From positions 1 to 64,000 of the forward strand of contig CAIQIR010000058.1 in the NCBI GenBank assembly GCA_903871875.1: a DNA stretch of 64,000 bases. Direction: 5' to 3'. The translations under genes and the position numbers were made by a program. Under the pieces are notes generated by a model. It saw only the letters and a list, made by a program, of their open reading frames with translations, made no database searches and had not been told where the DNA came from. Below are positions 1 to 8,506 of this stretch, piece after piece; the stretch's first letter is position 1, and every line of letters starts with the position of its first letter. This stretch comes from an uncultured Schlesneria sp. Lineage in GTDB: Bacteria > Planctomycetota > Planctomycetia > Planctomycetales > Planctomycetaceae.

Positions 1-36
1 GTTTTGAACACCCAGGCACGGTCGATCTGCCGTACT

Positions 37-86
37 CCGTGAAGCCTGCGGCTTTTCGCTGGCGCTCAAAACCGCAGGCTTCACGG
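37..86. repeat. Perfect 15-bp inverted repeat (stem-loop)
   Basis: Arms CCGTGAAGCCTGCGG (37-51) and CCGCAGGCTTCACGG (72-86) are exact reverse complements with a 20-nt loop. No T-tract follows on either strand, so it is not a classical intrinsic terminator. It lies 273 bp beyond the 3' end of the minus-strand gene at 360-1040 and may be a repeat-type palindrome. Confidence 0.7.
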
Positions 87-127
87 CCTCCACTACACTG
101 CGTTTACTTCGTTTGGGCAACATACAA

Positions 128-272
128 GTCACAGAGGACACAGAGAGAAAACTGAGAAAGAGATGACGGGCAAAAGAAATTGCTTCGTCGCAGCCATGCC
201 ATTCCTGGCCTCATCTCCTCTGACCTCTGTGTCCTCCGTCCCTCTGTTTTTTCACCTCTGGATTCCTTGCAA
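128..272. repeat. Dispersed hairpin repeat, copy A
   Basis: About 145 bp, alignable along its length with 1132-1305. Shared blocks include CACAGAGAGAAAACTGAGAAA near the left end, a middle AGCCATGCCATT, and CCTCTGACCTC plus a GATTCCT block near the right end. The left arm (CACAGAGGACACAGAG) is complementary to the right arm (CTCTGTGTCCTCCGT), so the element can fold into one long imperfect hairpin. It encodes nothing recognisable, which fits a small non-autonomous palindromic element. Confidence 0.7.
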
Positions 273-359
273 CCTGTCACCAGTTCAACCGTTCACGATG
301 AAGCCTCACCGATGCCGGATTGGGGCGGGTCTCTTGATGACTGGCGACGGTCTGGTGCC

Positions 360-1040
360 TTACAGGACGCAACCTCGTCGCGCGTCCAGGGCATATTGGA
401 TCAACGACTGCGAGGCCTGCGGTTGTTGACGATAGCGAAGCAGGAATTCATCGATGCAGCCTCTTAGCGGCTCGACGAACTCCGTTTCGCCTTGGATTTC
501 ATTCAGCTGAATCCAATGCCCGATTCCGTGCAGGCCGCTGGTCATGCATGCGGCACTTTGGCAATGGAGTGCGATGTCGAGCACGCTCAGGCAATCCTCT
601 TGCAACTCGGGAATCGTCTGGGCCAGGTCGAGACTGTCCATGTCCCACAGCATGAAGACCACCCCGCAGAATGAGTCTGTTTTGCACAGCTCGTACGGGA
701 CCGAAACGCAGAGTGGATCGAACAGGTCTGTATACAGGGTACCAATCGCCCGGATCCATCGCTGTCGCTCCAGATCGGGAACCGAAGGATCCATCGCGAC
801 GCGAAACACTCCTTCGACACCGCAGAGTCTCCAGAAGCCTGCGGTCAATTGCTGTCGATTGAATTTTTCCGCCAGAAACGCGGGATGCTCAAACAACCGG
901 GCGCAATACTCGGCCTCGTCCCGATCCTTAAGATTCTCGACTTCGTCTTCGTCAGAACTCTCGTCGTCAAAGCTTGCAAACCAGCAATCTACCCATTGCT
1001 CGAAATCCGGTGACGGAGTGGAGACATCAGCGTTGACCAT
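360..1040 (-). CDS. Hypothetical protein (226 aa)
   Basis: I do not recognise a family. The open frame extends much further upstream, but that part crosses the dispersed repeat at 1132-1305 and reads as low-quality sequence. The ATG at 1038-1040 gives a compact protein beginning MVNADVSTP. Residues near 25-45 are strongly acidic (a run of D, E and S), followed by an apparently alpha-helical soluble domain with many Trp, Leu and Cys residues. There is no signal peptide or membrane segment. The gene is isolated, 361 bp downstream of the hydrolase gene on the same strand. Confidence 0.6.
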   Translation of the reverse strand: MVNADVSTPSPDFEQWVDCWFASFDDESSDEDEVENLKDRDEAEYCARLFEHPAFLAEKFNRQQLTAGFWRLCGVEGVFRVAMDPSVPDLERQRWIRAIGTLYTDLFDPLCVSVPYELCKTDSFCGVVFMLWDMDSLDLAQTIPELQEDCLSVLDIALHCQSAACMTSGLHGIGHWIQLNEIQGETEFVEPLRGCIDEFLLRYRQQPQASQSLIQYALDARRGCVL

Positions 1041-1401
1041 GGTGCGATCGCCCTCCCCGGGCGGAATTCGTTCCGACTCGTCCGATGCGAGCAGTGCATC
1101 AGGGTACGCCTCATTTCTCTGCAAGACAAATGAAGATTGGAAACACAGAGTCACAGAGGCCACAGAGGCCACAGAGAGAAAACTGAGAAAGTCATTTCGG
1201 GCAAGAGGGCCTGATTCATTAGGAGCCATGCCATTTCCTGGCCTTACCTCCTCTGACCTCCGTGATCTCTGTGACTCTGTGTTTCTACCTCCAGATTCCT
1301 CGCAGTCTTTACAGCGGCCCAGAGACAGGTGACGGGTCCCATCGTGGCGGGCGCGGAATGAAACGAGTCCAGCCTCCTCCATGCAGGGCCCTGATATCGG
1401 A
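1041..1401. other. Non-coding spacer holding repeat copy B
   Basis: The 361 bp between two minus-strand genes are about half occupied by the hairpin repeat at 1132-1305. Nothing else is seen. Confidence 0.55.
1132..1305. repeat. Dispersed hairpin repeat, copy B
   Basis: About 174 bp; a fuller version of the element at 128-272. The left arm from 1141 (AAACACAGAGTCACAGAGG) is nearly perfectly complementary to the right arm ending near 1284 (CTCTGTGACTCTGTGTTT), giving a stem of roughly 28 bp with few mismatches. The first 19 bases recur at 2672-2690, so that site is a third, truncated copy. Confidence 0.7.
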
Positions 1402-2289
1402 TCAGCGAACTTGGGCGGTTCCCCACTTTTCGGACTCAATGGCATTCGCTCGGGCTGGTGTGACGCGTGGCAGGTTACGGAGGAAGAATTCGCGTTCCGA
1501 GGCACAGGAACGAATATGATCGTCGTTGTGGGTGCCGTCGGGAACGACGATGAACTTTTTGGGACCGGGGGCACTCGCAAACAGCTCTTTGCCCAATGAC
1601 AGCGGAATCAGTTGGTCCGCATCACCGTGACTCTGTAGCAATGGTCCGGAGTATTTCTTGATCTTTTCCACGGAGTTCAGCCGCTGCGTCATGTTCCATT
1701 CGGGCAGCAGCCAGGACGCATGTTGCTCAGCAACATCCGGCAGCGAGGAAAACGTGCTTTCGAGAATCAAGCCTCGAGCTCCACCGTTAGAGGCCAGGTC
1801 GACCGCGACGGCTCCGCCCAGTGACCGGCCGATCAGCACGACATCGCATGGCCGGATTCCGTTTTCCTTGGCCAGCCAGTTCCGTGCGGCTTCTGCGTCT
1901 TGCAAAATACCGCGTTCGTAGGAAATGCCCGTGCTGCGACCGTAACCGCGATAATCAAACACGAGAATCGACAGCCGATGCAGTTGCGACAGACGCCCGG
2001 CGAGCACGGCCCATTTGTCGACGGTTCCGGTACTGCCATGGCAGTACAGCGCCACCGCCTGGGGATAGGGATGTGAGAAATACCGACCGTCCAGGTGCTG
2101 ATGATCCTCGGTCTCGACCTTGACCTGTCGGCCTCCCGCCGCTTCGTGAGCGGAGAATGATGGCGCGACGGACTGGGGATAAATCAGTAATTGCTCCACC
2201 GGCCGGAAAGGGGAAAACGGTCCCAGAATTCGACAGCCGGACGCCGCAAAAATGAGTGCAGTCATCAGTAGCAATGACAGCCGTCGCAT
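1402..2289 (-). CDS. Alpha/beta-hydrolase lipoprotein (BEM46/ABHD13-like)
   Basis: A 295-aa secreted hydrolase of the serine alpha/beta-hydrolase superfamily; substrate unknown. The N-terminus has a lipoprotein signal with lipobox AASGC (lipidated Cys19), placing the enzyme at a membrane surface. The catalytic triad can be read as Ser156 in GRSLGG, Asp225 in HGDADQLIP and His254 in DGTHND. An HGSTGT oxyanion-hole motif lies near residue 84 and FDYRGYGRS near 111, as in the BEM46/ABHD13 branch. The gene is monocistronic by spacing. Fold assignment is secure; function within the family is open. Confidence 0.85.
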   Translation of the reverse strand: MRRLSLLLMTALIFAASGCRILGPFSPFRPVEQLLIYPQSVAPSFSAHEAAGGRQVKVETEDHQHLDGRYFSHPYPQAVALYCHGSTGTVDKWAVLAGRLSQLHRLSILVFDYRGYGRSTGISYERGILQDAEAARNWLAKENGIRPCDVVLIGRSLGGAVAVDLASNGGARGLILESTFSSLPDVAEQHASWLLPEWNMTQRLNSVEKIKKYSGPLLQSHGDADQLIPLSLGKELFASAPGPKKFIVVPDGTHNDDHIRSCASEREFFLRNLPRVTPARANAIESEKWGTAQVR

Positions 2290-2916
2290 AGCTGCGTGTC
2301 ACACATTCCAGGATGATTGTTGGCACTCAACCAGAGATTTGGCCAAGGCGTTACCGGCAGGCAAAGTGACGACGACGACGAGCGTCGAGACCCGGTGCGA
2401 CCAGCTCTTCGGCAGTTCTTGGTCGATGATGATCCTCCGGCGGAATCGGCTGAACAATGACGGCGGATGTCTGCCTGATCGTCAGGTTCCTTTGCTGGGT
2501 GGTTCAAGGACAGCCGGACCAGGTGTTGGTTCCGGTCGGCAGCAGGTCCAAAACATCCACAACGGATCCGTCGAATTGGCAGAATCACCAGTTGGTTTCG
2601 GACGTCAAGCTGGCGAAAGTTTAGCGATTTTCGCGATTATTCCGCGAGTGAGAACGAGGGAGGCAGGCCGGGAAGATTGGAAACACAGAGCAGGTCCAAT
2701 CGCGGCGGGAACGTTTTTAACCGCAGGATCCGGAGACGCTGGGGGGGCAGCTGGAGTCATCACTGAACACGACCTGCTTGTTTAATATTTCAGAGGGTCA
2801 AATTTTTCCGTTGCCGAAATCACAGACTCTTTGTCATAGTGTCAGACGCTACAGCTCAAGTTAACTGGTCTCACCGAACCTGACCGACCCGTCGGTTCGT
2901 AGAAGTGGAGTTAGCC
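2290..2916. other. Long intergenic region between divergent genes
   Basis: 627 bp between the minus-strand hydrolase and the plus-strand LRR gene. It holds the truncated repeat fragment at 2672-2690 and a small hairpin at 2875-2899 (CGAACC paired with GGTTCG, plus GAC with GTC) just before the ribosome site of the LRR gene. No convincing gene was found; the open frames here have biased, unfamiliar compositions. Confidence 0.5.
2672..2690. repeat. Truncated fragment of the dispersed hairpin repeat
   Basis: GAAGATTGGAAACACAGAG is identical over 19 bases to the left end of copy B (1132-1150), after which the sequences diverge. It is most simply a decayed or partial third copy. Confidence 0.5.
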
Positions 2917-4662
2917 ATGTTCCCCGCGCGCGCGATTGCACTCGTCTTTTTGGCAGCGGCCCCCACCCTCGGCAACGCAGTGGAACTGACCGGCGAAGTC
3001 GCCGTGATCGAATCGAATGACGGTTCGATCGTGACGCTGGAGCACGCGGAAGTGCGTGAGATTGCTGGGCAAAGCTTCGTCGGCGGCAAGGTGCTGTCGA
3101 CTGATGCGAAAGCCGGTGCCGCCAAAGCCGTGGGCAGTCGGATTTGGATCGCAGGAGGCTCGATCGCGCGGATCACGGAATTCGATACCAAGGCTCAATT
3201 CACCGGCCAGCAGACCACTGGTGGAGCGGCCACCGGTCGACAAGCCACCACCAAACCTGGCACCGAGATCGCTCGCATTGAAGATCTGGGTGGGACTGTC
3301 ATGCGAGAAAATCAGCAACCGGATGGTCCGGTCGTCTCGGTCGATCTCTCGGATAATCAGAAACTGAAGGATGACGATCTGAAACTGCTCAGCTCCTTTC
3401 CGGACCTGCGGGAACTGCATCTGCACGGCACGACGATTACTGATGCGGGCTTAAAGCATCTGGCGGGGCTGACGAACTTGACCTATCTCGGACTGATCGG
3501 AGCGGAAAACATTACCGACGAGGGCCTGAAGGAACTGGTGGGACTGCAAAAACTGGAAGAACTTCGCATCGGTAACACAGGGATCACGGACGCCGGATTG
3601 AAGGAACTGGCGAAGCTCAAGAATCTGAAAATGGTTGGCTTGATTGGAACCCCGGTGACGGAAGAGGGTTTGAAAGAATTCAGTGAAGCGCTGCCGGACA
3701 TGCACCACAATCGCGGAGCGGAAGCAATGGGCGGCGGGGGTGGCGGGCAACGCGCCGATCCCAACTTTGATGTGACGATCGAATCCCCGGCCTATGTCGA
3801 CAAGCATCCCTCCGTCCTGTTCGATGAGGCTCACCAGAATTTCCACACCGCGTCCGGCCGCTATAAGGTCTTCGCCGATCTAATGACCAACGACGGTTAT
3901 CAAGTGACCTCGAATACGGAAATGCTGACTCCGGAACGCCTGGCCGGTCACAACATCCTGATCATCGCCAACGCCTGCGCCCTGTCGGCAGAGTCCCCCT
4001 CGGCCTTCACGGAGGCCGAGTGTGACAGCGTCCAGAACTGGGTGAACGACGGTGGTTCCCTGCTGCTGATCACGGACCATGAGCCGTTTGGCTCGGCCTC
4101 TGAGGCTTTAGCCAAGCGGTTCGGCGTGTGGATGAGCCTGCAAGTTGCCAACGATCCGGTGCATGAAACAGGTCGAGGATTGGAGTTTTCTCGCGCGGAC
4201 CGCCAAATCGGCAATCACCCGATCATGACCGGCCGCGATGATTCGGAACGAGTCAATCGCGTGCTGACATTCACGGGGCAATCGCTGAAAGGCCCCGTGG
4301 GCAGCGCGGCACTGCTCAAGTTTGCGGATACCGCCATTCATCACTGGGACGATACGACGGCGGCCGGCCGCACTCAGGGTCTGGCGTTGAATCACGGCAA
4401 AGGCCGAGTCGTCGTGATGGGCGAAGCGGCCCAGCTTTCCGCACAAGTCTTCGGCGAACCTCCGATCCCGATGGGCATGAATGTGCCGGATTGCGACAAT
4501 CGGAAGATGGCCTTGAACGTGATGCATTGGCTGTCAGGTCTGCTGGGCGACAGTAGCTCGACCCCGAAACCAAATGCCACCGACTCCGCCGCACCCGCCG
4601 CCACAGATTCCCCGTCAGAGAATTCTGCACCGAAGACAGACGGGGCGGGCTCGGAGAATTGA
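2917..4662 (+). CDS. Secreted LRR protein with DUF4350/GATase-like domain
   Basis: 581 aa. The ATG at 2917 is chosen over the in-frame GTG at 2905 because GTGGAG (2905-2910) then serves as a ribosome site 6 nt upstream, and the protein starts directly with a signal peptide ending near NAVEL. Residues about 30-100 look like a small beta domain. About 130-260 hold at least three leucine-rich repeats of the type TDAGLKxLxxLxxL (ribonuclease-inhibitor/cysteine-containing class). A glycine linker (GGGGGG) follows. Residues about 285-540 resemble the DUF4350/ThuA-like GATase fold (VLFDEAHQNF, LLLITDHEPFG, GKGRVVVMGEAAQ). The C-terminal 40 residues are a Pro/Ser/Ala tail. It is probably a periplasmic interaction protein; no enzymatic residue set is evident. 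Confidence 0.8.
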   Translation: MFPARAIALVFLAAAPTLGNAVELTGEVAVIESNDGSIVTLEHAEVREIAGQSFVGGKVLSTDAKAGAAKAVGSRIWIAGGSIARITEFDTKAQFTGQQTTGGAATGRQATTKPGTEIARIEDLGGTVMRENQQPDGPVVSVDLSDNQKLKDDDLKLLSSFPDLRELHLHGTTITDAGLKHLAGLTNLTYLGLIGAENITDEGLKELVGLQKLEELRIGNTGITDAGLKELAKLKNLKMVGLIGTPVTEEGLKEFSEALPDMHHNRGAEAMGGGGGGQRADPNFDVTIESPAYVDKHPSVLFDEAHQNFHTASGRYKVFADLMTNDGYQVTSNTEMLTPERLAGHNILIIANACALSAESPSAFTEAECDSVQNWVNDGGSLLLITDHEPFGSASEALAKRFGVWMSLQVANDPVHETGRGLEFSRADRQIGNHPIMTGRDDSERVNRVLTFTGQSLKGPVGSAALLKFADTAIHHWDDTTAAGRTQGLALNHGKGRVVVMGEAAQLSAQVFGEPPIPMGMNVPDCDNRKMALNVMHWLSGLLGDSSSTPKPNATDSAAPAATDSPSENSAPKTDGAGSEN

Positions 4663-4799
4663 AGGCCAGCACATTGTATTCGGTCGGTTTCAGTTCGCGG
4701 GGGGGACAGAACACAGCCCCAAGGTTCGGCCTGTTGGGGAAGAGTCATGGACATGGCCCCTGCTCAGGGGCCTCATCATTGCCCTGGAATCATTTGAGA

Positions 4800-4829
4800 T
4801 TGACAGGCAATTACCAGTCTGTCTATGAT
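4800..4829 (+). promoter_or_regulatory. Sigma70-type promoter of the padR operon
   Basis: TTGACA (4800-4805) and TATGAT (4824-4829) with an 18-bp spacer: a perfect -35 hexamer and a one-mismatch -10. Initiation would be expected about 7 nt after the -10, at or next to the A of the ATG at 4837. Confidence 0.7.
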
Positions 4830-4842
4830 ATTCATCATGAAT
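4830..4842. promoter_or_regulatory. Putative PadR operator palindrome at the start site
   Basis: ATTCATCATGAAT is a perfect 6+1+6 palindrome spanning the predicted transcription start and the start codon (4837-4839). It overlaps a second inverted repeat, ATGATattcATCAT (4825-4838), on the -10. PadR repressors usually bind short palindromes in their own promoters, so autorepression is the natural reading. Confidence 0.45.
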
Positions 4843-5181
4843 GAAATCACCGGCGACAAACTGCGTGGGCATCTCGAAACCATGATTCTTTCTTCTTTGG
4901 AGAAAGGTGAGACCCACGGTTTGGAAATCTTGCGCCGCCTGGAACTGGCCGGGTGCGGATTGTTGCGGCTGAAAGAAGGATCGCTGTACCCGGCCCTTTA
5001 CCGGCTGGAAGCACAAGGGCTGGTTCAAGCGGTCTGGGAAGAGGAGATGCACGGCAGGCGAGGTGCCCGTCGTCGCTTCTACCGCCTCACGTCAAAAGGA
5101 AAACGAGCCTTGAACAAAGGCCGAGCGGACTGGGTCGTGTTTGCACGGACAATGAGCGGAATTCTGGGGGCACCAGCATGA
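4837..5181 (+). CDS. PadR-family transcriptional regulator
   Basis: 114 aa, a winged-helix repressor of the PadR family. The DNA-binding part shows the family core: a helix around residues 8-30 (LETMILSSLEKG), THGLEILRRLE, and the wing segment KEGSLYPALYRLEAQG followed by RRFYRLTSKGK. The ATG at 4825 lies inside the -10 hexamer of the promoter, so it cannot be the start if that promoter is used; the ATG at 4837 coincides with the expected transcription start, implying a leaderless mRNA. The stop overlaps the start of the next gene (ATGA, 5178-5181), so the regulator and the membrane protein are co-translated. The pairing of a PadR regulator with such a membrane protein is common; the inducing signal is unknown. 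Confidence 0.9.
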   Translation: MNEITGDKLRGHLETMILSSLEKGETHGLEILRRLELAGCGLLRLKEGSLYPALYRLEAQGLVQAVWEEEMHGRRGARRRFYRLTSKGKRALNKGRADWVVFARTMSGILGAPA

Positions 5182-5936
5182 ACGAGACCGTCTTGTTGAA
5201 ACTGAAAGTCCTCGTCGAGAGTGCGGTCCGTCCAGTGCGGGCGTGGCTTCCGTGGAAAAAGAAGCTGCGGGAAGAATTACTTGGTCATGTCACGGGAGTA
5301 TTTGAAGATGAGTTACCTCGGTGTGCAGATGAAGCAGCCGCATTGATTCAGGTGGAAAGGCGATTTGGCAATCCGAGTGAACTGGCTCGGACACTGCAAG
5401 AATCGGTTCCTTTCAGGGACCGTTTTGCTTTTTACTTCGAGCGATGGCTTGGTCCACGCCCCGGCGAATCGCTGTTTCGACGTGCCGTGAGACATGGGGT
5501 CGCGTCGATTGCTGCGGAAGCGGCGGCATTCGTCGCGCTGATGCCGCTATTTCCCTTCTTTTGGCAGCCTGATGAGATGGGTCTATTCCTTTCGTTTGCC
5601 ATGGTCTTCTGCATTTGTTTCGGCGGATTGATGTTCATGAGCACTCTGCTGATCAATGGATTGGAACAAGTATTGTTCAGCGGCATCGGGCGTGCTCGTT
5701 TCAAGGCCTGCCTGCTCGTGGCCTTTTCGTGCGTCAGTCCTGTGTTGTTGTATTTTACTTTTGTGTCGGCAATGTCGTTGGCCATACCAGATCATAACCC
5801 CTCCCTTGGGATGGCGAGTCTCTGGAGCATTCTGTCGGCGGCGGTTCTGTTTGCGGGCATCCTGATTTGGCTCGCATGGGAACTTTCTTCGGATAATCGC
5901 TATCGCGAAGAATGGTCTCGGCTGCAAATCGATTGA
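5178..5936 (+). CDS. Membrane protein with permease-prefix/HAAS-like N-terminus
   Basis: 252 aa. The start is the ATG overlapping the padR stop (ATGA), which fits translational coupling. Residues about 1-85 are a soluble helical region rich in charged residues (KKKLREELLGHVTGVFEDE, VERRFGNPSELA), resembling the HAAS or permease-prefix domain found next to PadR regulators. About 105-240 carry four or so hydrophobic segments. The last residues are charged and cytosolic. No transporter motif is seen. Its role is probably a membrane partner or target of PadR-controlled stress adaptation; function unknown. Confidence 0.75.
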   Translation: MNETVLLKLKVLVESAVRPVRAWLPWKKKLREELLGHVTGVFEDELPRCADEAAALIQVERRFGNPSELARTLQESVPFRDRFAFYFERWLGPRPGESLFRRAVRHGVASIAAEAAAFVALMPLFPFFWQPDEMGLFLSFAMVFCICFGGLMFMSTLLINGLEQVLFSGIGRARFKACLLVAFSCVSPVLLYFTFVSAMSLAIPDHNPSLGMASLWSILSAAVLFAGILIWLAWELSSDNRYREEWSRLQID

Positions 5937-6151
5937 ACGCGGTGCGGTCGCTGGGGCCGGCATCTGGAATCGATTTCTTTGTCCCCTTCGCAGGTCTTCG
6001 GGTCAATGAAACATCGGTCCCGCGAATCCGGTTTCACGCGGTGATTGCGGCTCAATGCTATCTCCGCTGGTCGTGTGACAATAGAATTGGCGATCAGCTG
6101 GCGCCGTCACTCGGACCCGTGGACCCGAAATTGCTCCTGGAAAACTTGCTC

Positions 6152-7723
6152 ATGCGCGGATTCTGTTTGCTCAAGTCGGTCTCGTTGTGTGGTCTGGTTC
6201 TGCTGCTCGGTTCGTCGGCGTTCGCCGCGGTCGAACTGGGCCAGCCGGTGGGGGATTTTTCGGTTCTTGATGCGCGTGACAAAGAACTGGTCGTGAAGAC
6301 CAGCCCGGAACGAGCCGCCATCGCGGTCGTCTTTCTGTCGTCGCGAAGTGATGCGGTCGACAAATCGATTGAGAACATCAACCGCTTGTACGGCAAACAT
6401 CGACGACTGGGTGTGCTGTATCTTGGCGTTTGTTCGAACTCCGTCGAGTCGGCGGACGAACTGGGCATATTTGCTCGCAATCAGGGTTTGATCTTCACGA
6501 TCTACCGAGACCCGAAAGCGACGATCGCCGGGAAAATCGGCCTGACCACAGTCCCTTCGGTCGCACTGATCGATTCGGCTGGGAGATTGATTCACAAAGG
6601 CGGCCTGGAGTCGGACGCGGGACTGCTGGCGTTTGATGCCGCCGTGACCGACAAAGTCACCCCGCGAGGAGAGGGCGTGTCCGTCAAGCCCTCGCTGATC
6701 GCTCAACCAGGCGAGAAACGGACAGCCGTTGACCGCTACGGGTCGCTGTCGTTTTCGTCGGAACTGCTGTTCGAGCGAATTCCTCAAGCCGCCGTTTTTC
6801 ATTGTTCGACCATTACCGAAGCGGCCAACGGTGATCTGTTGTGCTTGTGGTACGGCGGCAGCTTCGAATCGGCCGACGATCAGACATTGTTTCTGGCTCG
6901 TCGACGCGCCGGTGAACGAATCTGGCAGACCCCGCAAGCACTGATCAAAGGCCCCGAGCCGCTGCCGGGCAACGGCGTGATCTTTGTCGACGGACAGAAG
7001 CGGGTGTGGATCGTCTGGTGCCGGATGGAAAGCACCCGGCCGCTGGGGCGAGGCCAAGGCTGGGACAACTGCCGGCTGATGGCCCGACAATCGAACGATC
7101 ATGGACTGACCTGGAGCGAAGACACGCCATTTCTGACCGACAAGTTACGGGCCGTGCCGCGGAACCCTCCGGTTCAGCTGGCGACGGGCGATCTGGTGCT
7201 GCCGCTGGAAGGCATCGTCGACGGCGTGGAAGGGTCGGTGTTTCTGATCGGTTCCGAAGGAGGAACTCGCTGGCGTCAGGGAGGGTTTACTCCCGGCGGC
7301 AGTCAACCGGCAGTCATCCAGCGCAACGACAAGTCGTTGTTTTCGCTGATGCGGCAAGCTCCGCGGTTGACTCAGATCGAATCGAAGGACGGGGGCGAAA
7401 GCTGGTCGACGGCCGTCCCAAGCTTGCTGCGGAATCCGGACTCGGGGATCACCATGACGCGGCTGACCAATGGTCATCTGGTGGTGATTTTTAACGACTC
7501 GGACACGGAGCGAACTCCGCTCAGCATTGCTCGTTCGCTCGATGAAGGCCGCACCTGGGAAACGCCATTGCACCTGGAATCGAATCCCGGCGAATACTCA
7601 TATCCGTGTGTGATCACGACTCGCGACGGGAAGATTCACGTGACGTACACCTGCCGGCGGTACTCCATCAAGCACGTCGAGTTCAACGAAGGCTGGCTGA
7701 CACACTTCGAGAGGCCAGACTGA
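6152..7723 (+). CDS. Thioredoxin-like/exo-sialidase (BNR) fusion protein
   Basis: 523 aa. The open frame starts earlier, but the ATG at 6152 gives a clean signal peptide ending at AFA before AVELGQ. Residues about 24-170 have the thioredoxin/TlpA pattern (AIAVVFLSS, TVPSVALID, GRLIHKGG), but the redox CxxC is absent: the position reads LSSRSD. Residues about 190-520 form a sialidase-type six-bladed propeller with Asp-boxes SNDHGLTW, SKDGGESW and SLDEGRTW. The C-terminal part belongs to the BNR/neuraminidase-like family often found in planctomycetes, where substrates are rarely known. It is likely exported. The fused, redox-dead thioredoxin domain may be a binding module. Confidence 0.8.
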   Translation: MRGFCLLKSVSLCGLVLLLGSSAFAAVELGQPVGDFSVLDARDKELVVKTSPERAAIAVVFLSSRSDAVDKSIENINRLYGKHRRLGVLYLGVCSNSVESADELGIFARNQGLIFTIYRDPKATIAGKIGLTTVPSVALIDSAGRLIHKGGLESDAGLLAFDAAVTDKVTPRGEGVSVKPSLIAQPGEKRTAVDRYGSLSFSSELLFERIPQAAVFHCSTITEAANGDLLCLWYGGSFESADDQTLFLARRRAGERIWQTPQALIKGPEPLPGNGVIFVDGQKRVWIVWCRMESTRPLGRGQGWDNCRLMARQSNDHGLTWSEDTPFLTDKLRAVPRNPPVQLATGDLVLPLEGIVDGVEGSVFLIGSEGGTRWRQGGFTPGGSQPAVIQRNDKSLFSLMRQAPRLTQIESKDGGESWSTAVPSLLRNPDSGITMTRLTNGHLVVIFNDSDTERTPLSIARSLDEGRTWETPLHLESNPGEYSYPCVITTRDGKIHVTYTCRRYSIKHVEFNEGWLTHFERPD

Positions 7724-7792
7724 GGCACGCCGCGCGAAGCGTCTGGACGATTCTGTGCCTTCGCAGCGGATTGGCCGTGGCGTTCGTGGTGG

Positions 7793-8194
7793 TTAATGCG
7801 TCGTCGCGATCCAGGCTTTCAATTGCTCGCGAGTGCGATATCCCTTCGCCGTGTCCACCTGTTTGCCATTGTGAAACAGGACCAGGTGTGGGATCGACGT
7901 GACTTGATAGTGTTGCGCCAATGCGCGGTTTTGATCGATATTGATTTTGACGACCGTCACATGGTCTGGATCAGCATGGACCAACGCATCGAGTTCCTGC
8001 TCAATCCCTCGACAAGGCGGGCACCAGTCGGCGCCAAACTTGACCAAGACCGTTCCCGGCTGCTGGATTTGAGCGACAAAATGAGCATCATTCGGCAGCG
8101 GTTTTGGCGGCCCCGGAGTTCCCACCCAAACCACGGCCGTGACCACGACGACGGCAACCACGCAGAAGTTCAGAATCGCATTGATTTGCGCCAT
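7793..8194 (-). CDS. Membrane-anchored thioredoxin
   Basis: 133 aa. One N-terminal hydrophobic helix (residues 7-26) anchors a thioredoxin domain to the membrane, most likely facing the periplasm. The active site is WCPPC (Cys58, Cys61), with the cis-Pro loop SIPH near residue 100 and the glycine-rich strand end GYRT. The ribosome site GGGGA stands 7 nt before the ATG. The active site WCPPC suggests a reductant or oxidase for exported proteins or cytochrome maturation. It converges with the sialidase fusion gene, 69 bp away. Confidence 0.9.
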   Translation of the reverse strand: MAQINAILNFCVVAVVVVTAVVWVGTPGPPKPLPNDAHFVAQIQQPGTVLVKFGADWCPPCRGIEQELDALVHADPDHVTVVKINIDQNRALAQHYQVTSIPHLVLFHNGKQVDTAKGYRTREQLKAWIATTH

Positions 8195-8506
8195 CTCATT
8201 CCCCTGACCGGATACCAGTTCCCGTTCAGGTAGAATCTAGGTCCGATTTCCTCGGAGTCCCGGTGAATCACCGTTTGGTCGCAACTTATTTCCGTCTCCA
8301 GCAGATCAAACGGAATAAAAGGGAAATCTGGAACACGGGAAATGGCTGGCGATGCTGTGTTTGGAGTTGTCAGACTAACTGCCATTGCGACGACAATGAT
8401 TTTCCCATCGTGCCGTTACCGAAGAGATTCGTAGACCAGCCCGATACCCCCCTCCCAGGCCGGGAGTGGAAATGTGCGTACGAGGTCGGCAGCGTACGTG
8501 ACACAT
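8195..8506. other. Intergenic region
   Basis: 312 bp upstream of the membrane thioredoxin and downstream of the SulP gene, both on the minus strand. No gene, clear terminator or repeat was identified. Confidence 0.45.

Larger units (their letters stand above)
1..359. other. Left-edge non-coding region
   Basis: No supportable gene lies here. The stretch holds a perfect 15-bp inverted repeat (37-51 with 72-86, 20-nt loop) and the first copy of a dispersed hairpin repeat (128-272). Short open frames across the repeat have no family resemblance and no ribosome site. Confidence 0.6.

Noticed and set aside
128-1305. CRISPR array from the repeated CACAGAG units
   Set aside because: Repeats are imperfect, palindromic within one element and not evenly spaced with unique spacers; no cas genes are present.
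544-1332. Plus-strand 262-codon open frame antisense to the hypothetical gene
   Set aside because: It crosses the hairpin repeat, has an Arg/Ser-rich shadow-like composition and no ribosome site; the minus-strand frame is more protein-like.
2252-2785. 177-codon plus-strand open frame upstream of the LRR gene
   Set aside because: Starts inside the lipoprotein signal sequence of the opposite gene, spans the truncated repeat and resembles nothing; judged random.
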